NCBI GenBank assembly: GCA_021826255.1
Contig: JAKBAZ010000098.1
Location: 1-5,159 of the forward strand
Source of the DNA: Actinomycetes bacterium
Lineage (GTDB): Bacteria > Actinomycetota > Acidimicrobiia > Acidimicrobiales > RAAP-2
DNA: 5,159 nt
Direction: 5' to 3'
Shown here: positions 1 to 4,306 of the stretch, in pieces
How positions within the stretch are numbered: position 1 is the first letter of the stretch
Layout: every line of letters starts with the position of its first letter
Notes under the pieces: model-generated
What the model saw: the letters and a program-made list of their open reading frames with translations, nothing else
Told to the model about the DNA's origin: nothing
Databases searched by the model: none
Made by a program: the position numbers and the translations under genes

Positions 1-318
1 GGACACCATGCCGGTAATAATCGTGTCGAACGTGACGTTGTTCTCGGCGTACTTGATGCCGAGAGTGGTCGCGATAGCCTTCATCAAGTCGAGGTCAAAA
101 CCCACCATCGTGGTGCCCTGGACGTACTCGTCCGGCGCGTAGGTGGCGTCCGACGCTACTTGGAGCGTGATGTGCTTGTACGCCGCGGGGACGAGCGCGG
201 CGTCCTTCGCGTTGTACTTGGCGCTCGGGGACGACGCGCCCGCCGCGCCACTGGTCGTGGCGATCAAACTGAGCGCGCTCAGCGCGACGGCGGCGCTGCG
301 AATACGAAATACCTTCAT
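1..318 (-). CDS. Amino-acid-type ABC transporter substrate-binding protein, N-terminal part (runs off left edge)
   Basis: The 106 visible codons read without a stop to the left edge, so the C-terminal part is missing. Residues 1-28 look like a Sec signal peptide: basic MKVFRIR, a hydrophobic stretch (about 9-26), then AGA before SSPS, a plausible signal peptidase I site. There is no cysteine in the visible part, so no lipobox. Mature sequence from about residue 50 (ITLQVASDATYAPDEY, then MVGFDLDLMKAIATTLG and FDTIITGMVS) is the typical start of family 3 solute-binding proteins (SBP_bac_3), which capture amino acids or similar small polar solutes outside the membrane and deliver them to an ABC permease; the exact ligand cannot be told. 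The ATG at 316-318 is supported by GGAG (complement of 324-327) 5 nt upstream. Permease and ATPase genes may follow beyond the left edge. Family call is firm, substrate is inference. Confidence 0.88.
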   Translation of the reverse strand, partial: MKVFRIRSAAVALSALSLIATTSGAAGASSPSAKYNAKDAALVPAAYKHITLQVASDATYAPDEYVQGTTMVGFDLDLMKAIATTLGIKYAENNVTFDTIITGMVS

Positions 319-370
319 GGTTTCTCCCACGGCGGACTCACCGCCCTCGACGATTTGGTGTCAGAGCGTC

Positions 371-376
371 ACACTA
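371..376 (-). promoter_or_regulatory. Candidate -10 element of the binding-protein gene
   Basis: On the minus strand the hexamer reads TAGTGT, matching TATAAT at only three positions, and lies 52 nt upstream of the ATG. It is proposed mainly because the tandem 11-mer at 388-409 falls where its -35 would be. No good -35 hexamer is visible, as expected of an activator-dependent promoter. Weak evidence alone. Confidence 0.3.
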
Positions 377-387
377 CCCCAGGGAAC

Positions 388-409
388 GGGAGGTGACGGG
401 GAGGTGACG
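388..409. repeat. Perfect tandem repeat of an 11-mer upstream of the binding-protein gene (candidate operator)
   Basis: GGGAGGTGACG occurs twice head to tail with no mismatch (388-398 and 399-409). Read toward the gene on the minus strand each unit is CGTCACCTCCC, and the next 11 nt in the same register, GTTCCCTGGGG, are a degenerate possible third unit. An 11-bp period puts both copies on the same helical face. This is the layout of response-regulator sites of the PhoB/PhoP class; the TCACC core resembles the GTTCACC direct-repeat unit I recall for actinobacterial PhoP. The repeat is seen; the regulator is inference. Confidence 0.5.
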
Positions 410-443
410 TCTCAGCAGGCGCGGCCGAAGAATCTGGGGGAAA

Positions 444-477
444 GACAACAAGGTCGCCTTTCGGCGACCTTGTTGTC
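444..477 (-). terminator. Intrinsic terminator of the tRNA-Gly gene
   Basis: A perfect 15-bp inverted repeat (arms 444-458 and 463-477) surrounds a 4-nt loop. On the minus strand the loop is GAAA closed by a C-G pair, a stable GNRA tetraloop, and the hairpin is followed by TTTCCCCC, a short U run. It starts 15 nt after the encoded CCA end of the tRNA on the same strand, so it most likely ends the tRNA transcript and insulates the binding-protein gene. The plus-strand reading lacks a T run right after the stem. Confidence 0.85.
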
Positions 478-492
478 CGGCTATTTCCTACT

Positions 493-568
493 TGGAGCGG
501 TAGACCGGTCTCGAACCGGCGACCTCGACCTTGGCAAGGTCGCGCTCTACCAACTGAGCTACTACCGC
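493..568 (-). tRNA. tRNA-Gly (anticodon GCC), CCA encoded
   Basis: The 76-nt minus-strand sequence folds as a full cloverleaf. The acceptor stem pairs GCGGTAG with CTACCGC over 7 bp, the D arm is GCTC/GAGC with loop AGTTGGTA, the anticodon stem is CGACC/GGTCG with loop TTGCCAA, the variable loop has 5 nt (AGGTC), and the T arm is GCCGG/CCGGT with loop TTCGAGA, including one G-T pair. The anticodon GCC reads GGC and GGT glycine codons. The discriminator is U, as usual for bacterial tRNA-Gly, and the 3' CCA is in the DNA (complement of 493-495). The gene has a promoter directly upstream and a hairpin terminator downstream, so it seems to be an independent unit. Confidence 0.98.
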
Positions 569-577
569 AACGCCTCC

Positions 578-605
578 ATACTAGCCGAGGGTCTCCGTCC
601 GTCAA
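578..605 (-). promoter_or_regulatory. Promoter of the tRNA-Gly gene
   Basis: On the minus strand a -35 TTGACG (600-605, five of six consensus bases) and a -10 TAGTAT (578-583, four of six) are separated by 16 bp. Transcription would start near 571, only about 3 nt before the mature tRNA 5' end at 568. The promoter fits wholly within the 40-bp gap after the dut stop codon, so the tRNA need not depend on read-through from dut. Confidence 0.7.
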
Positions 606-608
606 ACC

Positions 609-1040
609 TTACCGACCACTCGACCCAAAGCCGCCCTCCCCACGGGCACTGTCGCTCAGTTGATCAACCTCGACAAACCTCACCGCCGGAACGGGGGTAA
701 CAAGGAGTTGTGCAACCCGATCGCCCGGCTCGATGTCGTAGGTCAGGTGCGGATCGAGGTTCACGAGGGCGACACGCAACTCCCCGCGATACCCCGAGTC
801 CACGAGTCCGGGCGCATTGACGCAGGTCACGCCGTGGCGAGACGCCAATCCGCTTCGCGGAAGCACCAGTCCCGCAAAGCCCTCGGGAATCTCGATCGCG
901 AGACCGGTCGAGACCATGCCCCTCTCCCCCGGAGCCAGTCGCAGGGGGTCGAGGGCGACGAGATCGACACCGGCGTCTCCCGCGTGGTGAACTTCGGGAA
1001 TCACCGCGTCGGGCCTTAAGCGCCGAAAGTGAATCTCCAT
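609..1040 (-). CDS. dut: Deoxyuridine 5'-triphosphate nucleotidohydrolase (dUTPase)
   Basis: This protein hydrolyses dUTP to dUMP and pyrophosphate, keeping uracil out of DNA and supplying dUMP for thymidylate synthesis; the family acts as a cytoplasmic homotrimer. At 143 residues it has normal length, and all five trimeric dUTPase motifs are in order: motif 1 AGDAGVDL (20-27), motif 2 PRSGLA (61-66), motif 3 GLVDSGYRGEL (78-88) with the presumed catalytic Asp81 and uracil-stacking Tyr84, motif 4 GDRVAQLL (106-113), and the glycine-rich motif 5 RGEGGFGSSGR (133-143) forming the very C-terminus. The ATG at 1038-1040 starts just before the expected first beta strand. No convincing Shine-Dalgarno site precedes it (only AAGG about 4 nt away), and a -10-like TAGTCT ends 8 nt upstream, so the mRNA may be leaderless. 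The gene is divergent from orn. Confidence 0.96.
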   Translation of the reverse strand: MEIHFRRLRPDAVIPEVHHAGDAGVDLVALDPLRLAPGERGMVSTGLAIEIPEGFAGLVLPRSGLASRHGVTCVNAPGLVDSGYRGELRVALVNLDPHLTYDIEPGDRVAQLLVTPVPAVRFVEVDQLSDSARGEGGFGSSGR

Positions 1041-1048
1041 GGGCCTTG

Positions 1049-1076
1049 AGACTAGTCAGCGACTGACTGAAGCCAA
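1049..1076 (-). promoter_or_regulatory. Candidate dut promoter
   Basis: On the minus strand TTGGCT (1071-1076) and TAGTCT (1049-1054) are spaced by 16 bp, as in the tRNA-Gly promoter. The -10 ends 8 nt before the dut ATG, so the predicted start of transcription falls at or within a few nt of the start codon. The hexamers are only partial matches to consensus (four and three of six). Confidence 0.45.
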
Positions 1077-1094
1077 CGTGCGGGTGAGTTTCGG

Positions 1095-1100
1095 TAGTCT
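1095..1100 (+). promoter_or_regulatory. Candidate -10 element of orn
   Basis: TAGTCT ends 6 nt before the orn ATG, which would place the transcription start on or next to the A of the start codon. No -35 hexamer is recognisable 16-18 bp upstream. It is identical to the hexamer proposed for dut on the other strand. Confidence 0.4.
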
Positions 1101-1106
1101 CTCCCC

Positions 1107-1646
1107 ATGCTGGCATGGATGGACCTTGAGATGACCGGACTCGAACCGGATAAGCACGTGATCGTCGAGATCGCAACGCTCATCACCGATGACGAGTTAC
1201 GCGTCATCGCCGAGGGGCCCGATCTCGTCATTCACGCCGACGAAGAAGCCCTCTCTCGAATGGGTGACTTCGTGACCGCGATGCACACCCAGTCGGGACT
1301 CCTCGAGGCCATTCGAGTCTCAACGACCACGATCGCGGAAGCGGAACGTGCGACGCTCGAGTTCCTCCGACAGCACATTCCCGAAGCCCGCACCGTACCG
1401 TTGAGCGGCAACTCCATCGGTACGGACCGGCGTTTCCTTCAGGAGTACATGCCCGAACTCGAGGCCCACTTCCACTACCGCAATGTCGACGTCTCCACGC
1501 TGAAGGAGTTGGCTAAGCGGTGGTATCCCGATCGGATCGGCGCGCGTGGGGAGAAAGCTACGACCCATCGGGCCCTCGACGACATCCGCGAGTCCATTAG
1601 CGAACTCGCCTTCTACCGCGACCAGATTTTTCTACCCCGGACGTGA
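1107..1646 (+). CDS. orn: Oligoribonuclease (3'-5' exoribonuclease, DEDDh family)
   Basis: Orn degrades the 2-5 nt RNA fragments left by other ribonucleases, and in many bacteria linear pGpG from cyclic di-GMP, to mononucleotides; it acts as a cytoplasmic dimer. The 179-residue length is normal. The DEDDh exonuclease residues are all present: Asp6 and Glu8 in WMDLEMTGL (4-12), Asp107 in LSGNSIGTDRRFL (99-111), His154 and Asp159 in THRALDDIRESI (153-164). The segment YRNVDVSTLKELAKRWYP (124-141) is characteristic of Orn and separates it from DnaQ-type relatives. The ATG at 1107 begins with the usual short lead into the first motif. Nothing like a Shine-Dalgarno site precedes it (CTCCCC), supporting leaderless translation. 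It is divergent from dut and convergent with the peroxiredoxin gene. Confidence 0.97.
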   Translation: MLAWMDLEMTGLEPDKHVIVEIATLITDDELRVIAEGPDLVIHADEEALSRMGDFVTAMHTQSGLLEAIRVSTTTIAEAERATLEFLRQHIPEARTVPLSGNSIGTDRRFLQEYMPELEAHFHYRNVDVSTLKELAKRWYPDRIGARGEKATTHRALDDIRESISELAFYRDQIFLPRT

Positions 1647-1647
1647 T

Positions 1648-1677
1648 CGTCGCCCGCCGGATCACCGGCGGGCGACG
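1648..1677. terminator. GC-rich hairpin between orn and the peroxiredoxin gene
   Basis: A perfect 13-bp inverted repeat (arms 1648-1660 and 1665-1677) encloses the loop ATCA. It begins 1 nt after the orn stop and ends 19 nt before the last base of the convergent peroxiredoxin gene. Neither strand has a U run after the stem, so it is not a classical intrinsic terminator; U-less hairpins of this kind between convergent genes are common in high-GC bacteria and may act in both directions or protect 3' ends. Confidence 0.65.
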
Positions 1678-1696
1678 TCGCGTAGGGTACGGCGGA

Positions 1697-2332
1697 CTAC
1701 AGGTTGGGCTGAGGGGTGAGGCGCAGGTAGGGCTTCACCTTGGTGACGCCCTTCGGGAACTTCGCCTCGGCGTCCTCGTCACTCACCGACAGGGCGACGA
1801 TGACATCCTTGCCGTTGGTCCAGTTCACCGGAGTGGCGACCGAGTACTTGGCGCTCAACTGCAACGAGTCGAGGACACGCAGAATCTCGTCAATGTTGCG
1901 ACCCGTCGACGCCGGGTAGGTCAAGATGAGCTTCACCTTCTTGTCCGGACCGATGATGAAGACGCTGCGCACGGTCATCGTGTCATTGGCGTTGGGGTGA
2001 ATCATGTCGTAGAGACCGGCAACCGTCTTGGTCTCGTCCCCGATGAGCGGGAAGTTGAGCGGGGTGCCCTGGGTCTCGCCGATGTCGTCCTTCCACCGGT
2101 TGTGCGAGTCCACGTCGTCTACCGACAGACCGATGATCTTGGTGTTGCGAGCGTCGAACTCCGACTTGCGAGCCGCGAATCCACCGAGTTCCGTCGTGCA
2201 CACCGGGGTGAAGTCCGCCGGGTGCGAGAAGAGAATGCACCAACTATCGCCGATCCATTCGTGGAAACTGATAGGTCCTTCGGTGGTCTCCGCGGTGAAA
2301 TCGGGAGCCACGTCTCCGAGACGAATTGCCAT
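1697..2332 (-). CDS. Peroxiredoxin, 1-Cys Prx6 type
   Basis: A thiol peroxidase reducing hydrogen peroxide, alkyl hydroperoxides and possibly peroxynitrite in the cytoplasm. Residues 1-165 form the thioredoxin-fold AhpC/TSA domain, and about 160-205 the C-terminal 1-Cys domain. The active-site block HPADFTPVCTTE (37-48) supplies peroxidatic Cys45 with Pro38 and Thr42; Arg122 in TVRSVFIIGPDKK (120-132) is the expected catalytic arginine. YPASTGRNIDEILRVLDSLQ (139-158) and TPVNW (167-171) mark the Prx6 class. The only other cysteine is Cys32, in the core and not at a typical resolving position, so an external thiol probably resolves the sulfenic acid. The 211-residue length is normal. The ATG at 2330-2332 has a strong AAGGAGA (complement of 2341-2347) 8 nt upstream, in contrast to orn, dut and the HAD gene. 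The gene is single, divergent from the HAD gene. Confidence 0.95.
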   Translation of the reverse strand: MAIRLGDVAPDFTAETTEGPISFHEWIGDSWCILFSHPADFTPVCTTELGGFAARKSEFDARNTKIIGLSVDDVDSHNRWKDDIGETQGTPLNFPLIGDETKTVAGLYDMIHPNANDTMTVRSVFIIGPDKKVKLILTYPASTGRNIDEILRVLDSLQLSAKYSVATPVNWTNGKDVIVALSVSDEDAEAKFPKGVTKVKPYLRLTPQPNL

Positions 2333-2369
2333 GTGTCACTTCTCCTTCGTTGCAGTGGGTAACAGCAGC

Positions 2370-2398
2370 AATCTACTGGTTTCCCTAATTCTTGTAAA
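2370..2398 (-). promoter_or_regulatory. Promoter of the peroxiredoxin gene
   Basis: On the minus strand TTTACA (2393-2398, five of six consensus bases) and TAGATT (2370-2375, four of six) are spaced by 17 bp. Transcription would begin near 2363, giving a leader of about 30 nt that contains the Shine-Dalgarno site. It lies in the most AT-rich stretch of the window (about 2375-2420). Confidence 0.65.
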
Positions 2399-2399
2399 C

Positions 2400-2418
2400 T
2401 TCTATCATATTAGTAGAA
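2400..2418. promoter_or_regulatory. Imperfect palindrome upstream of the peroxiredoxin -35 (candidate operator)
   Basis: TTCTATCATATTAGTAGAA has perfect 5-bp outer arms (TTCTA/TAGAA) and one further symmetric pair inside, over 19 bp. It ends one base from the -35 hexamer, covering about -37 to -55 relative to the predicted start, a usual place for an activator such as OxyR; AT-rich 19-bp palindromes are also typical of Fur/PerR-type regulators. The sequence does not match either consensus well enough to decide. Confidence 0.4.
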
Positions 2419-2466
2419 AAATCGGTGAGTGAGCGTACTCGATCTTCGTCGCGAGTCCTCTCTCGG

Positions 2467-2472
2467 TAGCAT
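2467..2472 (+). promoter_or_regulatory. Candidate -10 element of the HAD phosphatase gene
   Basis: TAGCAT (four of six matches to TATAAT) ends 8 nt before the GTG start at 2481. The predicted transcription start would fall at or beside the start codon. No clear -35 lies 16-18 bp upstream. No Shine-Dalgarno site exists between it and the GTG. Confidence 0.35.
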
Positions 2473-2480
2473 GAGTCACC

Positions 2481-3146
2481 GTGCCCTCCTCCACCGTCGC
2501 CGCTTTCGACCTCGACGGCACCCTGACTCGGGGGGGCAGTGTGTTTCACTGGCTCCGCTTCGTCTGCGGTAACGCCGCAGTGGCCCGGGTGGCCGCCCCA
2601 CTGAGTCCCGCGTTATCCCTCGGAGCGATTCGCTCGGGACACTACGCCGACGACGCGAAGGAGCGGCTCTTTGAGGGGTTGTTGCGCGGACGACCACTCA
2701 CGGACGTCGCCGAACAGTCTCGCCGCTTCATCCTCGAGCACCTCGCCCACGAGGGACGCCTCGAGGTGATCGCCCGACTCCGCTGGCACCTCGAACGACA
2801 CGATGACGTGGTCATCGTGTCAGCGTCGCCCCAGCTCTACGTGGATGTTCTCGTCGAACACTTCGGAATCTCGGGAGGACTCGGAACTCGACTCGCCGTG
2901 GACGACTCCGGGCGTCTCACCGGGCGCTACTTCGGTAAGAACTGTCGCGGCACCGAAAAGATGCGACGGTTGAGCGAGTGGATTGCCGAACGCTCCTACG
3001 AAACTCCCCCGACGATCTACGCCTACGGGAACTCGCGCGGAGATCGCCGGCTGCTCGCGGGCGCCCACCTGCCCTACGACGTCGGTCGACTGGGGCGCCT
3101 TGGCGCGCTTCGCGCGTACCCGCGTCTCTCCCCCGATTCGCCCTAG
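2481..3146 (+). CDS. HAD superfamily hydrolase, subfamily IB (SerB/CicA-like phosphatase)
   Basis: A probable magnesium-dependent phosphomonoesterase of 221 residues; substrate unknown. HAD motif I is FDLDGTLT (9-16) with nucleophile Asp10 and general acid Asp12. A mainly helical cap fits residues 17-90. Motif II is VIVSASP (111-117) with Ser114, motif III is Lys160 in the GTEKMRRL segment, and motif IV is YGNSRGDRRLL (182-192), where Asn184 stands at the usual first acidic position while Asp188 is kept. GRYFGKNCRGTEK (148-160) fits the HAD-IB hypothetical branch that resembles phosphoserine phosphatase. GTG at 2481 is the only sensible start: an in-frame TGA lies at 2472-2474, and an ATG at 2471 is out of frame. 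No Shine-Dalgarno site is seen. The stop is 5 bp from the convergent wzt-like stop. The surface-polysaccharide neighbours hint at a cell-envelope phosphate ester, which is only a guess. Confidence 0.88.
   Translation: MPSSTVAAFDLDGTLTRGGSVFHWLRFVCGNAAVARVAAPLSPALSLGAIRSGHYADDAKERLFEGLLRGRPLTDVAEQSRRFILEHLAHEGRLEVIARLRWHLERHDDVVIVSASPQLYVDVLVEHFGISGGLGTRLAVDDSGRLTGRYFGKNCRGTEKMRRLSEWIAERSYETPPTIYAYGNSRGDRRLLAGAHLPYDVGRLGRLGALRAYPRLSPDSP
2797..2821. repeat. Perfect 11-bp inverted repeat inside the HAD gene
   Basis: GACACGATGAC (2797-2807) and GTCATCGTGTC (2811-2821) are exact reverse complements with a 3-nt spacer GTG. They encode the strand leading into motif II (HDDVVIVS). The transcript would form a strong hairpin. 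Asp/His and Ile/Val codons are complementary to each other, so this may be a by-product of the protein sequence. Confidence 0.6.
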
Positions 3147-3151
3147 GCGTA

Positions 3152-4306
3152 CTAACTCTGGTGCACCGACGGCGCGAGTTCGACGAGCCCGCCCTCACGC
3201 CCGGCGTAGGTCACCTGGAGAGTCGCCACCTTCTCCGCCCACGCGAGGACGTTCGAACCTCGCGGATCGTAGATTCCCACGTTCAAGTCGAACACTCCGT
3301 CGAGGAGGGGTAGGTTCGGCAAATCCACCCCGAGGGTCGTGACCCCCGCGTGAAGCTCCACCGGATTGGCGTGGGGATCCGAACGGGACACCAAGACTCC
3401 CTGGCGGGTGTGAATCTCGAGTACAAAAAGCCCGCTGACACCCCGAGTGGCGCTGAGGGTGACATCAAAGTGGAACGAGGCTCCCGCACGCACGTCGAAA
3501 GACCCAGTCGGTGACGTGACCGAGTCCACGTGCACCTCACCCCCGCTGTGGCGCACGCCGTCAGGGTCCGGCGTGGGGCCGAGGAGGTGGTCCCGGAAGA
3601 TCTTGAGTGAGTCCCCCACGTCCCCTTCGGCGATCATGCGTCCGGACTCGAGAACGATGGCTCGCGAGGCGAGAGTGCGCACTTGTTCCGCCGAGTGGGT
3701 GACGAGCAAGATGGCCTTTCCGTCTTCTTGGAAACCCTTGATTCGATCGATGCACTTACCTTGGAATCGTTCGTCACCCACCGCCAACACTTCATCCACC
3801 ACCAACACGTCGGGATCGACGTTCACGGCCACGGCGAAAGCCAGTCGTACGTACATGCCCGAGGAGTAGAACTTCACCTGGGTGTCGATGAAGTGCTCGA
3901 TTTCGGAGAAGGCGACGATGTCGTCGAAGATTCGGTCGATGTACTTGCGTGAAAAACCCAGCATCGTTCCATAGAGGTAGACGTTGTCGCGTCCGGACAG
4001 TTCGACCTGAAAACCCGCCCCCAACTCGAGGAGGGCGGCGAGGGACCCCTTCTGACGGATAACGCCCGAAGTGGGCTGAAGGACTCCACAGACGCACTTG
4101 AGCAGGGTGGACTTACCCGAACCGTTGTGACCCAAAATCCCCACCGTCTCGCCGGCGTCCACGGTAAAGGAGATGTTCTCGAGAGCTTGAAACAGTTCGG
4201 TCCGGCCGCTGCGGGGGTGTAAAACGCGATCTTTCACCGACTGGTGGCGTTCGTGGTGAATCTTGAACGTCTTCGAGACGTCGCTGACTTCGATGACGTG
4301 ATCCAC
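3152..4306 (-). CDS. Polysaccharide ABC exporter, ATP-binding subunit with C-terminal carbohydrate-binding-like domain (Wzt type)
   Basis: This is the ATPase half of an exporter that moves lipid-linked surface polysaccharide across the cytoplasmic membrane. Residues 1-235 are the nucleotide-binding domain: Walker A GHNGSGKST (59-67), Q-loop region LLELGAGFQVELSGRDN (92-108), signature YSSGM (147-151) in place of LSGGQ as usual in this family, Walker B VLVVDEVLAVGD (167-178) with catalytic Glu172, and switch His204 in LLVTHS. The pre-Walker segment LFQALENISFTVDAGE is typical of the Wzt/TagH/RfbE group. Residues about 245-384 form an extra beta-rich domain (VHVDSVTSPTGSFDVRAG onward) resembling the Wzt C-terminal domain that binds the glycan end in O8/O9a-type systems. 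The GTG start directly follows the permease TAA, with GGAG (complement of 4313-4316) 6 nt upstream. The polysaccharide itself cannot be identified. Confidence 0.93.
   Translation of the reverse strand: MDHVIEVSDVSKTFKIHHERHQSVKDRVLHPRSGRTELFQALENISFTVDAGETVGILGHNGSGKSTLLKCVCGVLQPTSGVIRQKGSLAALLELGAGFQVELSGRDNVYLYGTMLGFSRKYIDRIFDDIVAFSEIEHFIDTQVKFYSSGMYVRLAFAVAVNVDPDVLVVDEVLAVGDERFQGKCIDRIKGFQEDGKAILLVTHSAEQVRTLASRAIVLESGRMIAEGDVGDSLKIFRDHLLGPTPDPDGVRHSGGEVHVDSVTSPTGSFDVRAGASFHFDVTLSATRGVSGLFVLEIHTRQGVLVSRSDPHANPVELHAGVTTLGVDLPNLPLLDGVFDLNVGIYDPRGSNVLAWAEKVATLQVTYAGREGGLVELAPSVHQS

Larger units (their letters stand above)
1048..1101. repeat. Inverted 7-mers flanking the dut-orn intergenic region
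   Basis: GAGACTA (1048-1054) and its exact reverse complement TAGTCTC (1095-1101) face each other across 40 bp. Each contains the -10-like TAGTCT for the gene on its own side. Between them lies a smaller inverted repeat, AGTCAG (1054-1059) and CTGACT (1063-1068) with a 3-nt spacer, and GACTAGTC (1050-1057) is a perfect palindrome. The symmetry may reflect paired divergent promoters, or an operator covering both. Confidence 0.4.

Noticed and set aside
444..540. Shared CAAGGTCG between the tRNA anticodon arm and the terminator stem, as a possible partial tRNA duplication or attachment site
   Set aside because: The identity is only 8 nt, and there is no integrase gene or tRNA 3'-end duplication to support integration.
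143..700. 185-codon plus-strand open frame
   Set aside because: It runs across the antisense of the binding-protein gene, the terminator, the tRNA-Gly gene and the end of dut, so it cannot be a real protein gene.
849..861. Small hairpin TCCGC-TTC-GCGGA
   Set aside because: A 5-bp stem inside the dut motif 2 coding region (PRSGLA); expected by chance at this base composition.
1643..2362. 239-codon open frame on the plus strand antisense to the whole peroxiredoxin gene
   Set aside because: It is the complement of a well-supported gene in GC-rich DNA, has no recognisable domain, and its arginine, valine and glycine-rich composition is typical of a shadow frame.
3103..3115. GCGCG/CGCGC hairpin near the end of the HAD gene as a terminator
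   Set aside because: Only 5 bp, within the coding sequence 29 nt before the stop codon, and no following U run.
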